DNA from: Zoroaster sp. YZ-2022
Lineage: Eukaryota; Echinodermata; Asteroidea; Forcipulatida; Zoroasteridae
Assembly: GCA_029582265.1 (NCBI GenBank)
Contig: CM055828.1
Location: forward strand, 13,613,777-13,677,776
Reading direction: 5' to 3'
DNA: 64,000 bases
Shown in pieces: positions 27,416 to 39,345 of this stretch (within the stretch, counting starts at the first letter, position 1; every line of letters starts with the position of its first letter). The notes beneath the pieces were generated by a model. The model had not been told where the DNA came from. It did no database searches and was given only the letters and a program-made list of their open reading frames with translations. Both the position numbers and the translations under genes were made by a program.

Positions 27416-28087
27416 AGCAATTGATGTTTTAATTATTTTGCTTTAAACTTTTTATTATAAAAAGATGTCACTGGGCATTTTAAAGGTACAACCTTGACAC
27501 TGTACATTTAACTACAGTCACATTATTAATAACGAAATATAGCAACGTTTTACCAAAAAGGTCCACAATTCCCTTAGTTTACCTCGCCTATAATATAGGT
27601 TTTCCTGGCGAATTTCAACCCTTTTTCATTCAGTTTCATACCCGACAATTTGATTTGAAAATGAATACTCCTTTACATCATCATTCAATCAGCAAAAAGA
27701 TACATTCAAATCCATAAGTTGAGCATTTTATCGTCATTTAACCCAAGTCATCGCCAAAATAAGTACGTTCTAATTGAAAGTATCGTTAAGTTCATTCAAT
27801 TTCATCAGAACCAGTCGCAAGCGTTTGATCAAGAATTCAGTTTCATCAATTGGCATTCATTTGTCACATTTTTACTTTCAATTCTCAGGCCCGGGAATTT
27901 TCGGACAACTTCCTTTCTTAACTGTCTCATTTGCCAATAGCGCGTCAGGAAATTGCAGGCTAAAGAAAGCACCCCCCCTCCCGAAAAAAAAGTAAACAAA
28001 GTAAAACTTATGGGAAAATGTGAAAGAATGACGTGAAATATAACAAAGAAGTTTCGAAAAAGATAGGCCTTTGTGAGTTTCTGTTGA

Positions 28088-28262
28088 TGGCATTCTTGCG
28101 TCGGGTGATAAACAATTGATTTAATCTTGCACAACACTGCATACTCAGTGCTTTCCGAGTGCCTGTGAAAAAAACTACATAGGAGACTCAGGTGGGATTC
28201 GAACCCACGCCCTTCTGCTTAATTGTGCAGACGTCCACCTTCTCGACCGGCTGGAATCCTAT
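28088..28262 (-). mobile_element. Third SINE family, copy 1
   Basis: Minus strand: a tRNA-like head (agccggtcgagaaggtggac ... gcgtgggttcgaatcccacc, a perfect B box with pairing arms), then 'tttcacaggcactcggaaag', 'attaaatcaattgtttatca' and 'cgacgcaagaatgccatcaa'. It is short (about 175 bp). Confidence 0.65.
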
Positions 28263-28291
28263 ATAGCAGGGGGTTCCGCAATATGTATAGG

Positions 28292-28475
28292 TTGATGAAA
28301 TTCTTGCGTCAGGTGATAAACAATTATTGATTTAATTTTGCCCAACACCGACGTGTGTATAGCAGTGCATACTCGTTGCTTTCCGAATGCCTGTGAAAAA
28401 ATTCACAAGCGACTCGGGCAGGATTCAAACCCACGACCTCCTGCTTACTAGTGCAGCTTCGTAACGCACAACAAA
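28292..28475 (-). mobile_element. Third SINE family, copy 2 (adjacent)
   Basis: Same family as 28,088-28,262: 'gtcgtgggtttgaatcctgc', 'cacaggcattcggaaagcaa', 'ttaaatcaataattgtttat', 'acgcaagaatttcatcaa'. The two copies lie head to tail about 30 bp apart. The A-box side of the head is decayed. Confidence 0.6.
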
Positions 28476-28904
28476 AATCGTCGGAAAACACATTGAAATT
28501 TACCAATGACATATTTGACTGAATACTCTTGTGAGATGAAATTGACTACCCATAAACGAAAGCGAAAATAAAAACAAACTTCTACAAAATCCTTTGCGCG
28601 TCGATGGTTGTTAATTTGACTGCATCAGTCGCGAAAAGATGCGAAACATCCAATTTCAGGACGAGATAAAAGTCATGAATGCCAAAAAACGAATAGAACT
28701 AAATAAACGCAGTTGTAAACGAAATAGAAACGAAATAATAATTGCTTGGAAATTAAGTTGAACGCAACAATATAGAAAAATATATGGAAAAATATAGAAA
28801 AGGAAACCCTAATTTGATTGGATCAGTAAAAACGGCGTGAATTTGAATGTTCGGGTTGAACGGCAACAAACTTGGGGGTTAAATACTTTTCGCTGGATCT
28901 TGAC

Positions 28905-29118
28905 TTAAAGGGGCAGTATCGTCACGACCAACATGGCATGGAATCGGAGTGCTTGTTTTAGATTAACGCAGTGACTGAAAATAATTCCCCACTTGATAAG
29001 GTCATATTACCATTTCTACTGCATAAATGAGCCACTGGTAATTTCCAGTCACTGTGTTCATCTTAATTCCATTCCCTTTTGAAAGTGTGCTCTGATCGTG
29101 ACGATGCTGCCCCTTTAA
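28905..29118. mobile_element. TTAA-flanked MITE
   Basis: Terminal inverted repeats: ttaaaggggcagtatcgtca / ttaaaggggcagcatcgtca (rc of the right end). The palindromic similarity continues inward ('atggaat', 'cagtgact' / 'agtcactg'). TTAA at both ends would fit a piggyBac-type target. It is 214 bp with no coding. Confidence 0.75.
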
Positions 29119-29342
29119 GTTTTCATTATTTAGGTCTCGCTGTGTTCTGAATGCAACTTGCTGATAGCCTATGTCATGGTTTGTTTGAATGTAACTGTAT
29201 TATATTATCTGTATTTTATATATGGAGTGTTCCTTTAAGTGCTATTTAGTTTCTTCTTCTAGGAGTTGGGCCTACCTTATTGGTATATATCGTTATCGGT
29301 CTCATGAAGTGACACAAACATGTTTTCATCAAAAATTAATAA

Positions 29343-29645
29343 TTAAGTGTTCGTGAGACAGCGTGAACACCTCTTTGAAATTGTTCGTTGTTTTTGTTTG
29401 TTGTTTTTTGGTTTTTTTTATATTTATTTTATTTTATTTAGGTGTTCGGGTATGCACCCGAAACACCTATTGTTTTTGTACGTTTTTTTTTTTTTTTTTT
29501 TAGGTGTTCGGGTATGTGCCCGAAACACCTATTGTTTTTGTTCGGTTTTTTTTTTTAGGTGTTCGAGCTACAGCGCGAACACCTATTGTTTTTGTTCGGT
29601 TTTTAGGTGTTCGGGTATGCACCCGAAACACCTATTGTTTTTGTT
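29343..29645 (-). repeat. Tandem cluster of Helentron-like terminal hairpins
   Basis: Five hairpins of the type aggtgttcg(8-12 nt)cgaacacct occur at about 29,348-29,373, 29,441-29,469, 29,502-29,530, 29,557-29,585 and 29,605-29,633. Three to four of them are followed by 'attgtttttgttcg' and a T run. They are the reverse complement of the 3' end of the elements at 22.7-25.9 kb. The stems are kept while loop bases vary (gggtatgcaccc, gagctacagcgc, gtgagacagcgt). Confidence 0.75.
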
Positions 29646-29905
29646 CGTCTTCTTCTTCTTCTTCTTCTTCTTCTTCTTCTTCTTCTTCTTCTTCTTCTTC
29701 TTCTTCTTCTTCTTCTTCTTCTTCTTCTTCTTCTTCTTCTTCTTCTTCTTCTTCTTCTTCTTCTTCTTCTTCTTCTTCTTCTTCTTCTTCTTCTTCTTCT
29801 TCTTCTTCTTCTTCTTCTTCTTCTTCTTCTTCTTCTTCTTCTTCTTCTTCTTCTTCTTCTTCTTCTTCTTCTTCTTCTTCTTCTTCTTCTTCTTCTTCTT
29901 CTTCT
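29646..29905 (+). repeat. (CTT)n microsatellite, about 86 perfect triplets
   Basis: A perfect CTT run of about 258 bp following the hairpin cluster. It corresponds to the (GAA)n tract just inside the 3' end of the Helentron-like elements. Homopolymer frames (Phe, Ser, Leu, Lys, Glu) are artefacts. Confidence 0.95.
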
Positions 29906-30344
29906 CCATTACTATAAGTAAGCACGGGCTCAGTGACAAACTTTAATGAGCTGTATGACATCAACACTCATTTACATAAGCTAATTGGGAAGTAATGAAT
30001 ATTCATATTCATTTAATGATCACGCGGTGAACCGGTGACCTCCTCGCGTTGATTAGCCAATCAGCATGCAGTACCGTGAAGATTGCACGCGGCGCACAAC
30101 TGTGTCGTTAGAATGCAGTCTATCAACTTCGGTGGTCTGTGAATATTACATAGGTACATACAGTAAAATTATGTAAATTTCATTCAAACTTTGTTTGAAT
30201 ATTCATTAGGATCGACAGCAACTAACTGTGCAGTTACTTTATGAATTAACTACATGAGTGAACAGCAAATAGACCGCCCACTGGAGGCCATGTAGGGCCA
30301 GGGAGCGTCTTATCTTACCACCGCGAACACACCAAGACCAAGCT

Positions 30345-30432
30345 AGCCGCGGATTCAACCGCGGATTCAGCCGCGGATTCAGCCGCGGATTCAACCGCGG
30401 ATTCAACCGCGGATTCAACCGCGGATTCAACC
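30345..30432 (+). repeat. 12-bp tandem repeat, left outer domain of foldback
   Basis: About seven copies of ccgcggattcaa/ccgcggattcag, each with a CCGCGG core. Inverted counterpart at 34,398-34,455. Confidence 0.95.
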
Positions 30433-30604
30433 GGATTCAACGCCGTGGGTTAAAATCCGGATGAATTCGAAAACCACGATCAGGTTGGCCACCTTCTGTG
30501 TGGCCCTCAATTATAGACGGCGTATATCCACACGGCCGAAGAAACGAGCTCACGCTAATGAGTGTACATGTCCAAGCCCTATTATTATATCATAACTTCA
30601 TGAC

Positions 30605-31950
30605 CATTAAAGGGGGCACATATTTGTTAAACTTTTGATGAGATGGTCATAAATACTCGGCATTGTTTAACTATAGGCTATATACACGGCATATACCGAC
30701 GATAATGGTACATATTCTAGGGTCCCTTTAATTATGAAATATTAATCGTATCATGCCAAAACCACGATATGCCCTAAGTTGAAATGTCATCTCTATAATT
30801 CATTAGCAAAAATTTACAAATATTAACATTAAAGGGGGCACAAATTGTTTTAACTTTTGATGAGTTGGTCACAATTACTCAGCTTTGTTTAACTGTGTAA
30901 TATATACATGTATATACTAATAATGGGATCTGGTCATAACTGTGGAGGTATTTTGTTTATATTATAATTAAGGGGAGGCCTAAGTGATAATTAAATGGGT
31001 CTAGGTGATGTCAGTCTGGAGGTCGAAAATTATTTACGACCCACATGTGGTCAGTGACCCTCAGTGTAAAATATACAAGATGTCAGCTTACAACATTATA
31101 GAGTCCCTTTAATTATGAAATATTAATCGTATCATGCCAAAACCACGATATGCCCTAAGTTGAAATGTCAACTTCATGATTCATTAACAAAAATTAACAA
31201 AAAATAACATTAAAGAGGGCACAAATTGTTTTAACTTTTGACGAGTTGGTTACAAATACTCTGCATTGTGTAACTATACACGGCATATACCGGCGATAAT
31301 GGTACATATTCTAGAGTCCCTTTAATTATGAAATATTAATCGTATTATGCCAAAACCACGATATGCCCTAAGTTGAAATGCCATCTCCACAATTCGTTAA
31401 CAAAAATTAACGTTAAAGAGGGCACAAATTGTTTTAACTTTTGACGAGTTGGTCACAAATATTCTGCATTGTGTAACTATAGCCTGCCCTAAGTTGAAAT
31501 GTCAACTTCATAATTCATAAACAAAAATTAACAAAAATTAACATTAAAGGGGGCACAAATTGTTTTAACTTTTGACGAGTGATCATAAATGCTCGGCATT
31601 GTGTAACTGTGTAATATATACACGGCATATACCGGCGACAATGGTACATATTCTAGAGTCCCTTTAATTATGAAATATTAATCGTAGCAAGCCAAAACCA
31701 CGATATGCCCTAAGTTGAAATGTCAACTTCATAATTCATTAACAAAAATTAACATTAAAGGGGGCACAAATTGTTTTAACTTTTGATGAGTGATCATAAA
31801 TACTCTGCATTGTGTAACTATATATACATGGCATATACCGGAGATAATGGTACCATATATTAATCATATCATGCCAAAACCACGTTTAAACCTCAACTTA
31901 TTAATTTATTCACAAAAAAATTAATAAAAAGGAACTCTAAAGGGGGCACA
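30605..31950 (+). repeat. Left inner array of foldback, about 6-7 units
   Basis: Each unit runs: aaagggggcacaaattgttt, taacttttga.gagt, tgtgtaactat, 'cggcatataccggcgataat', 'attctagagtccctttaatt', 'atgaaatattaatcgtatca', 'aaaaccacgatatgccctaa', 'ttgaaatgtcaactt'. Spacing is irregular (about 130-380 bp) because of deletions. Confidence 0.9.
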
Positions 31951-32519
31951 AATTACCGACGGATTTGAACTGGAAAGGCTATCATTAACATGATGATAGA
32001 TGACCAGATGGTGGATAGCTTGGCCGGCTGAGTGATGTCCCTCTGACAGGGTATGTGATTGACGCAATGATGCCTATATCGTGTTGATAGATTAATGGCA
32101 ACTGTTATCATAGGATCTTAAAACTATGTGGTTTTAAAACCATATCAAGGAGGTCCTTGCTCAATGTTTAGACTAACAATTTGCTTGCCAACAGATGAGA
32201 CCCAGGTTCACATTAACCAAAAATAAGTCTCTCTATGATAATTGTAACAGCCAAATTGCTGAGCTGGAGTTTGTTGTCTACAAAGTTGTTTAATGTACAA
32301 TTTTCCTTACAAATTGAATTATAACATAAGAATACACAATTGGAAACTCGTTGGGATGGGCACCGATCTTTAGTGGAACATGTCCACTTTTGCCATATGA
32401 GAGGTAATTTATTGTTTAGGGTTGTGGATGGTCTCCCATTGTACCAATAAAATAACTAGAATATCCTGTCATCAAGTCTGATAATTTCCTCGCGTTTGTC
32501 CGAAGACCACACAGTCCTC

Positions 32520-34215
32520 GATTTTGCACTCTAGAATATGTATCATTATCGCCGGTATATAGTTACACAATGCAGGTATTTATGATCACTCATCAATTTG
32601 TGCCCTCTTTAATGTTAATTTTGTTAATTTTTGTTAATGGATTATGAAGTTGACATTTCAACTTAGGTCATATCGTGGTTTTGGCATGATACGATTAATA
32701 TTTCATAATTAAATTTAAGGGACTCTATAGAATATGCAACAATTATCGCCGGTATATGCCGTGTATAGTTACACAAGGCAAAGTATTTATGATCACTCAT
32801 CAAAAGTTAAAACACTTTGTGCCCCCTTTAATGTTAATTTTTGTTAATTTTTGTTTATGAATTATGAAGTTGACATTTCAACTTAGGGCATATCGTGGTT
32901 TTGGCATGATACGATTAATATTTCATAATTAAAGTGACGCTAGAAGATGTACCATTATCGCCGGTATATGACGTGTATATATAGTTAAACAATGCAGAGT
33001 ATTTATGACCAACTCATCAAAAGTTAAAACAATTTGTGCCCCCTTTAATGTTAATTATTGTTAATTTTTGTTTATGAATTATGAAGCTGACATGTCAACT
33101 TAGGGCATATCGTGGTTTTGGCATGATACGATTAATATTTCATAATTAAAGGGACTCTAGAATATGTACCATTATCGCCGGTATATGCCGTGTATATACA
33201 TAGTTAAACAATGCAGAGTATTTGTGACCAACTCGTCAAAAGTTAAAACAATTTGTGCCCCCTATAATGTTAATTTTTGTTAATTTTTGTTAATGAATTA
33301 TGGAGATGACATTTCAACTTCGGGCATATCGTGGTTTTGGCATGATACGATTAATATTTCATAATTAAAGGGACTCTAGAATATGTACCATTATCGCCGG
33401 TATATGCCGTGTAGGCTATAGTTAAACAATGCAGAGTATTTGTGACCAACTCGTCAAAAGTTAAAACAATTTGTGCCCTCTTTAACGTTAATTTTTGTTA
33501 ATTTTTGTTAACGAATTGCGGAGATGGCATTTCAACTTAGGGCATATCGTGGTTTTGGCATGATACGATTAATATTTCATTATTAAAGGGACTCTAGAAT
33601 ATGTACCATTATCGCCGGTATATGCCGTGTATATATTACACAATGCAGAGTATGTTTGTGACCAACTCGTCAAAAGTTAAAACAATTTGTGCCCTCTTTA
33701 ATGTTAATTTTGTATTTTTTTTTTAATGAATTATGAAGTTGACATTTCAACTTAGGGCATATCGTGGTTTTGGCATGATACGATTAATATTTCATAATTA
33801 AAGGGACTCTAGAATATGTACTATTGTCGCAGGTATATGCCGTGTATATATAGTTAAACAATGCCGAGTATTTGTGACCAACTCATCAAAAGTTAAAACA
33901 ATTTGTGCCCCCTTTAATGTTAATTTTTGTTAATTTTTGTTAATGAATTATGAAGTTGACATTTCAACTTAGGGCATATCGTGGTTTTGGCATGATACGA
34001 TTAATATTTCATAATTAAAGGGACTCTGGAATATGTACCATTATCGCCGGTATATGCCGTGTAGGCTATAGTTAAACAATGCAGAGTATTTGTGACCAAC
34101 TCGTCAAAAGTTAAAACAATTTGTCCCCCATTTAATGTTATTTTTTGTTAACTTTTGTTAACGAATTATGGAGATGACATTTCACCTTAGGGCATATCGT
34201 GGTTTTGGCGTTATA
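32520..34215 (-). repeat. Right inner array of foldback, about 8 units
   Basis: Reverse-complement units of the left array, about 217 bp each and more regular, with 'ttcaacttagggcatatcgt' and 'attatcgccggtatatgccg' in nearly every unit. Right-arm units resemble each other more than left-arm units do, which suggests separate homogenisation. Confidence 0.9.
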
Positions 34216-34397
34216 CGATTACGCTTCTAACGACAGAGGCTGGGCGCAATCATCATTTCATTTCGCCTGCGCCCGGCCGTGTGGAAACACCGTATTGAGT
34301 GCAGTATTCACACGCACTGGACCAACCTGATCGTGGGTTTTAAATTTACATCTATCCAGTTTTTAAACTGACCCGATCCGGTTAAATCCGTGAGAAA

Positions 34398-34455
34398 ACC
34401 TGCAGCTGAATCCGCGGTTGAATCCGCGGCTGAATCCGCGGTTGAATCCGCGGCT
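34398..34455 (-). repeat. 12-bp tandem repeat, right outer domain of foldback
   Basis: About four to five copies of ttgaatccgcgg / ctgaatccgcgg, inverted relative to 30,345-30,432. Terminal AGCCGCGG...CCGCGGCT pairing defines the likely element ends. Confidence 0.9.
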
Positions 34456-34773
34456 GGCGATCTTAGTGCGAACACGTGTATTGCTAATGTTCGTGTGTGA
34501 GGAGGTCAGTGCTGAAGTGCAAAAGTTGTCGTTTTGAATTCGACGGGTACATATGTACACATTTTCCAAGAGCAGAAATATTGGGTTTCTACAGCAATTA
34601 GACAAACTAAATTTGCATGGGGTACAGTTAATATGTCCAGTACCTGTTTCTTTTGGGAGCATGGGTTTCATAAAATAGAGGGTATTTGGTCTATACTTGT
34701 CTGTGTGCGTAATGCAGTGTGTATTTCAACACTGGTGTTTGTATGAGAGATGTCCGTTTACTTATTGTAATGG

Positions 34774-34815
34774 CTTCTTCTCCGGATCGATTGTCTACAA
34801 AAACACATACTTCGC
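34774..34815 (-). mobile_element. Fragment of Helentron-like 3' region
   Basis: cttcttctccggatcgattg and tctacaaaaacacatactt are the reverse complement of the segment before the (GAA)n tract in the elements at 24.05 and 25.82 kb. It is an isolated 42-bp remnant. Confidence 0.7.
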
Positions 34816-37800
34816 ATAAGACTGCAGACTAGATTGAGGTAAACAAAGACAGATATGACATGTGAATATAAAGATTGTACCCATCTCTACCAAACATCTC
34901 AAAATTAACATGTGACAATGTTGCCAGAGAAAATATTATAGGGCTGTGATTCCTTTTAAAAATTACTATTTTGTGATAGTAAAAACAAAACAACTGAAAG
35001 TTAGGAAAAGAAAATTGAAATAAATGTAAGAAGATCTGTGAATCCAAACTACTCCCATGACTTATTTATTGTATGTGTAAAACTGTACCATGAAATTGCT
35101 GTAAAGGGAAGTTACAACAACGGTAAATCTAAAAACCTATAAATCAATCATCCTGAGAAATGATTTGGTTTTCATGTTAGAAAAGAGGAATTGTTGTCAA
35201 AAAGGGAGCACAAAATAGATGTAACAGTTTTCGTTTATATTTTTTTACAAGGATGTGTGTTACTGTTAGTACCAAATACCAATGTTGTATTCCCTTTATT
35301 TTTATATTGCATTTTAGATACATGGACCCCAAAATGTAAGTAAAGGCCTGAACTACTTGACCAATGAAAGATTTTATAGAGATTTGATTTACCAATGAAA
35401 ACTATTCATTAACGTGAATGTATTGTATGTAAAATACATGTACTCAAACGTGTGTGTATTGTATATGTACTGTGATTATTACTGTGCTCAATATTGGCGC
35501 GATTTGTATGTATGTGTATGTAACCTGGAAAATGGTTCACCAGGGTAACAACGACAACGGGATAGCTACAGCGAGAGAGGAACATGGATCTAATGATAGG
35601 GTCGCGAATTTTCCTTAAATAAATTGGGACAAGTAAATAATATTTCTTTCTTAAAAACTGAACTGTGAATTTATTATGATTCCTCGAATTAGTAAACAAG
35701 TAAAAGAAAAATCACTTTACTCTTGACTCCGTATTATTTAAGTGCGATAATAAAAAAAAACTAGTTCTGCTGAACCAAAGTAGATCAAGTCAACTTGACC
35801 AAAGAGATTTCAGCAAATTGAATTAAAGAAAGAAAAAAAACTTTAAAATCACCAATTAAAACCAATTAAAAAGTACTAGAAAAATCAACTTAAATCGAAA
35901 ATTCAAACTGAAATTCGAGCTGAAAATGAAATGCAAACTGAAGTTTAAACTAAAAAAACAACTTAAAATGCAAACTAAAAAAAAACCAAACTAAAAACCA
36001 AACTAAAAACCAAACTAAAAACCAACACAGCGCTAATAGTGAATTACTTTTAAGCATATTCAGACATTAACCTGTAAATACAAAGAAAGATACCAACAAA
36101 TGATTAAAGATACAGTACATGAATCAAAATATGAAGAAACAAAAAAATAACAAATGATGGCTAACTCTTACAAATTTAAATAAGATTACACTTTCAAGAA
36201 ACTCTATATCCCAAGTGCTAACCCAATGAGTTGCCTGTGTGCATACAACCCTATGGAGCTCATTAAATATGCAAATCCTCCTACTTATCTTGAGGACAAA
36301 GGAAGCTACAGTATATGCATATGGCATGGTTAGTGGAGCTAATCTTGATAAACAACTCGCATATGTAGGTCTACTAGCATAAAAATTATAGAAAACAAAT
36401 GCAAAATATAAATTGATCCTTAAAAAGATATATGAGTCCAAAGTTCATGGCAAACCAAGTTTTCGATGCAGTAGAAGAGTTTCAATTAAGAAGATAATTT
36501 ATGGAAAATGTTTCACAAAAAAATTCTCTTGGCAAAACTTAACTTCATAAATCTTAACAAAACATCAGTGACAAAGTTCTAGGTTTCGAAACTCTATAAT
36601 GAAAGTACAAATCACCTTTTAAAATGAGGTTATATTTCCAGTATCTGAAAGGTTTTAGCCTAATTCTATAAAGATCAAAACTTAAACAAAAGTCTTAAGA
36701 TCCCTAAACAAAATAAATACAGTAATCTAAACATCTTGAGGTAATACATATTATCTAATGAAGAGTCATTTATACATCTGTATAAAAGAAATAACTAAAG
36801 ACAATTTTAAAGGAAAAACTCACCAGATTATTGAGCAGCAAAGGGGAAATAAGGCAGCGAGTGTCCGTAACTTTAAAACCATGTGCTTTCTGTCTGCTGC
36901 CTAACTGCTCACTGACCACCTCATGGCCAGGTCATCAGTGCCAGGACAATATACATTTACTAAAATTAACCAACTTAAGTCAGGGAACCACGCAGGTGAA
37001 TGGTCTGGTACGTACACTAAAACAATAAACTATAAAGTAAACCAAATTTAGTCAGGGGGCCACTTAGGGGAACCACTCTTATAACATAAGGAGATAAGAA
37101 AACAATTATATATAAATGACAGGGAAACTTCCCATTTTACTTAGGGAAAATAAATCCACCAGCAAAAATAAGTATAAGTACAGGAGAATTCCACCCCTAC
37201 ACAGACTTTCCTTAACTTAGTGTATTTTGAAGGAAAAAGTTGATTGTAGGTGGGCACCCCTGTCTCATGGTCACCAAGACAAAGTCGCTGTGTGGACATT
37301 CCTTTGGCCATATGGTAAAGTAGTTAACTCAATACTCTGGGGGGCTTATAAGTGGACACTGGCTAGAGTTTGTTTATAATAGTCTTCTTGGGTTGAGCTA
37401 GGATGGACTTAAATTACCTTGTTTTGATTTGATGTTATGTTTTCCTTTACATTAGATTAAGTAACAGAGGGGGCCAAAATTGCACTCAGAAGTTCAGTTT
37501 GTTTTTGATCATTTTAGTACTGGCTCAGTATTAGACTGGCCCAGTCTCTGAGTCAAAAAAAAAAGCTTTCATGATTTTATTTGTTTATATTTACTGCTTA
37601 CAGTACGGGAGAATTCCACTCCCCTACATGTACATGTACGGTACATACGTACACGCGCGCTGTAATACGACTATGCACACACATGATGCAGACTAGTCGC
37701 GCACTGTGTAGATTCACGTAAGCACACGACCCGTATTTTAGGACTGAAAAAGTCGTTTATATTCAAAATTTCCGTCATTGCCCACGAATCAATCAAGCTA

Positions 37801-38399
37801 AAAGATATGAAATATGTAGTTTTCTAAATGAATGCGTCTTCATTTTCCATTTTAAAAATTCCAATCAATAAAAAGGTAATCATTTTTCAACGTTATATAA
37901 TTCAAGTGATATACTTTTATTGACCATTTCGCGACGCTTTTTACACACACAAATCTCCTCAAATGTTTAATTGCATTGAAGAAAAAAATCAACAACGGCA
38001 AAAAAATATATAACTTTTAATGGTTAAACAGGTCAACAAAGTGGTTTCAATTGATTGTGGGGGGAGGGAAGTGTGTAACCACAAAAGTCAAGTCATGAAA
38101 CCCAACAGACAGTTAAAATAAATATGTATTTCATTGTTTTATTAGCAATTTACAAGCACCCATACAACTCTTTGATTATTTCAATGTCTAACAATTTATG
38201 TACAAAATGGCATCTGATCTTTAGGTTGTAATTCTGTAATATGGATGCAGCTACAGACATTTTGCCAATCATGTGTACAACCTTGAAAATGTAAAAATCA
38301 ATGTAGAATTTGTTTTCGAATTTTATAAATTATTTTTTAATTATTTGTAGTATAGGTGAAAACAAAGACAGTTTATAAGCATGTCACAATAAGGAGATG
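34816..38399. other. AT-rich stretch, no gene seen
   Basis: No splice-bounded coding exon was found on either strand. An A-rich imperfect repeat of 'aaactaaaaacca' lies at about 35,930-36,025. A 'tcagggaaccacgcagg' / 'tcagggggccacttagggg' pair lies near 36,980-37,060. Nothing else is recognisable. Confidence 0.45.
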
Positions 38400-38465
38400 C
38401 TTGATTACCTTTACTTCCTCCCGAACACCTAGTGTTTGTTCAAACAAACACTTAAGCTCTAGCTT
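38400..38465 (-). mobile_element. 5' end of a Helentron-like element (remnant)
   Basis: On the minus strand: agctagagcttaa, a hairpin (gtgtttgtttgaacaaacac) and taggtgttcggg. This is the same end structure as at 22,750 and 24,177, where stem sequences differ but pairing is kept. The element body beyond it is not recognised. Confidence 0.6.
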
Positions 38466-38792
38466 TTTTTTGTTTTGCTTCTTCTTCCATGTGAAACGTA
38501 TCGACCAAAAAACCCATAGTTGCCAAGCTCAGAATGACTTCATATTTTGCACTTACAATACTTGGAATTCCTAGATTGCTCTAATAACGATGACGTAAGA
38601 AAATCATCACTAATTGATTTTCTATTTAATTATCAGTAATTAAATACATTCCACCCTCAATGCCTATGACTGAACGGACGCATGTGTTCACACGTGTACG
38701 ACGGTACACGTGCATTGTATGAACCCATCTCATTCACTGCACTGTGCATGTAATACTATTCCCTACAATGTACAGCGCAGTGATCGTTACTT

Positions 38793-39345
38793 TATTTAGA
38801 AATGAGCAGAAATACGATAAACAACATACCATAAATCCACAATCAATCTTTTTTGCAAGTTTTCTTGTAATAAAGACATTTCACTGCCATATTTTCTCTA
38901 TATCATGTGAGGCTGGGCAAAGCATGGCATTACCTCAATAATAGCCAATCAATGTTGCCTTTATAAGACCACACGGCGAGAGTGGTAAATCAACCAGTAG
39001 CTAGCTGGGGCTGTTACGCTTGTGAGGTCATGACCTGTATAGGCACAACATCAACAACGGCTGTCCTGTCTGGTGTGTGTCGTCAGCAGGCAAAGTGCCT
39101 AAAATAAGAATGCATTATTCCCATGTCTAGCGTGTATTCTAAGTTTATTGCATTTTCTGAAAAGAGCTGGAAAAGTTTCTTTTATGTGGAAGTATGTGGA
39201 AGAAATTAGATGGTTCAGTTGAGTTGAGTTGAGTCTAACGACGTTAACGTAGGCATATCAGGCTATCGCCACGTCGCCGCTGACTCTCAGAATCACTCTC
39301 GCAGGTAATGTAGTATTTACTTTTTAAAATAAATTAAATCAAAAA
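38793..39345 (+). repeat. Segmental duplication, copy 1
   Basis: Matches 40,831-41,640: 'acgataaacaacataccata', 'aatccacaatcaatctttt', 'gaggctgggcaaagcat', 'ttaccaaccag/aagctag', 'gaggtcatgacc', ending at 'ctctcagaatcactctcgca' then ggtaatgtagt. The right edge looks like an exon end with donor (gcag|gtaatg), so this could be a duplicated promoter or first exon. No coding is seen. Confidence 0.7.

Larger units (their letters stand above)
30345..34455. mobile_element. 4.1-kb foldback element with tandem-array arms (TU-like)
   Basis: Outer inverted ends are tandem 12-bp units (ccgcggattcaa) at 30,345-30,432 and, inverted, 34,398-34,455. Next come inverted subterminal segments: 'ccacgatcaggttgg' at left about 30,474-30,488, 'ccaacctgatcgtggg' at right about 34,323-34,338, and 'ccacacggccg' / 'cggccgtgtgg'. 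Then follow arrays of about 205-217-bp repeats pointing in opposite directions around a unique centre (31,960-32,520). No transposase frame is seen. Outer short tandem repeats plus inner arms recall the sea urchin TU foldback elements. No target duplication could be identified. Confidence 0.8.

Noticed and set aside
29347..29967. Long open frames encoding poly-Phe, poly-Ser, poly-Leu, poly-Lys and poly-Glu on both strands
   Set aside because: They are translations of the perfect (CTT)n tract and cannot be taken as genes.
37600..37740. Possible promoter around acgcgcgctgtaatacg
   Set aside because: A short CpG-containing patch with no TATA/Inr arrangement and no downstream exon found.
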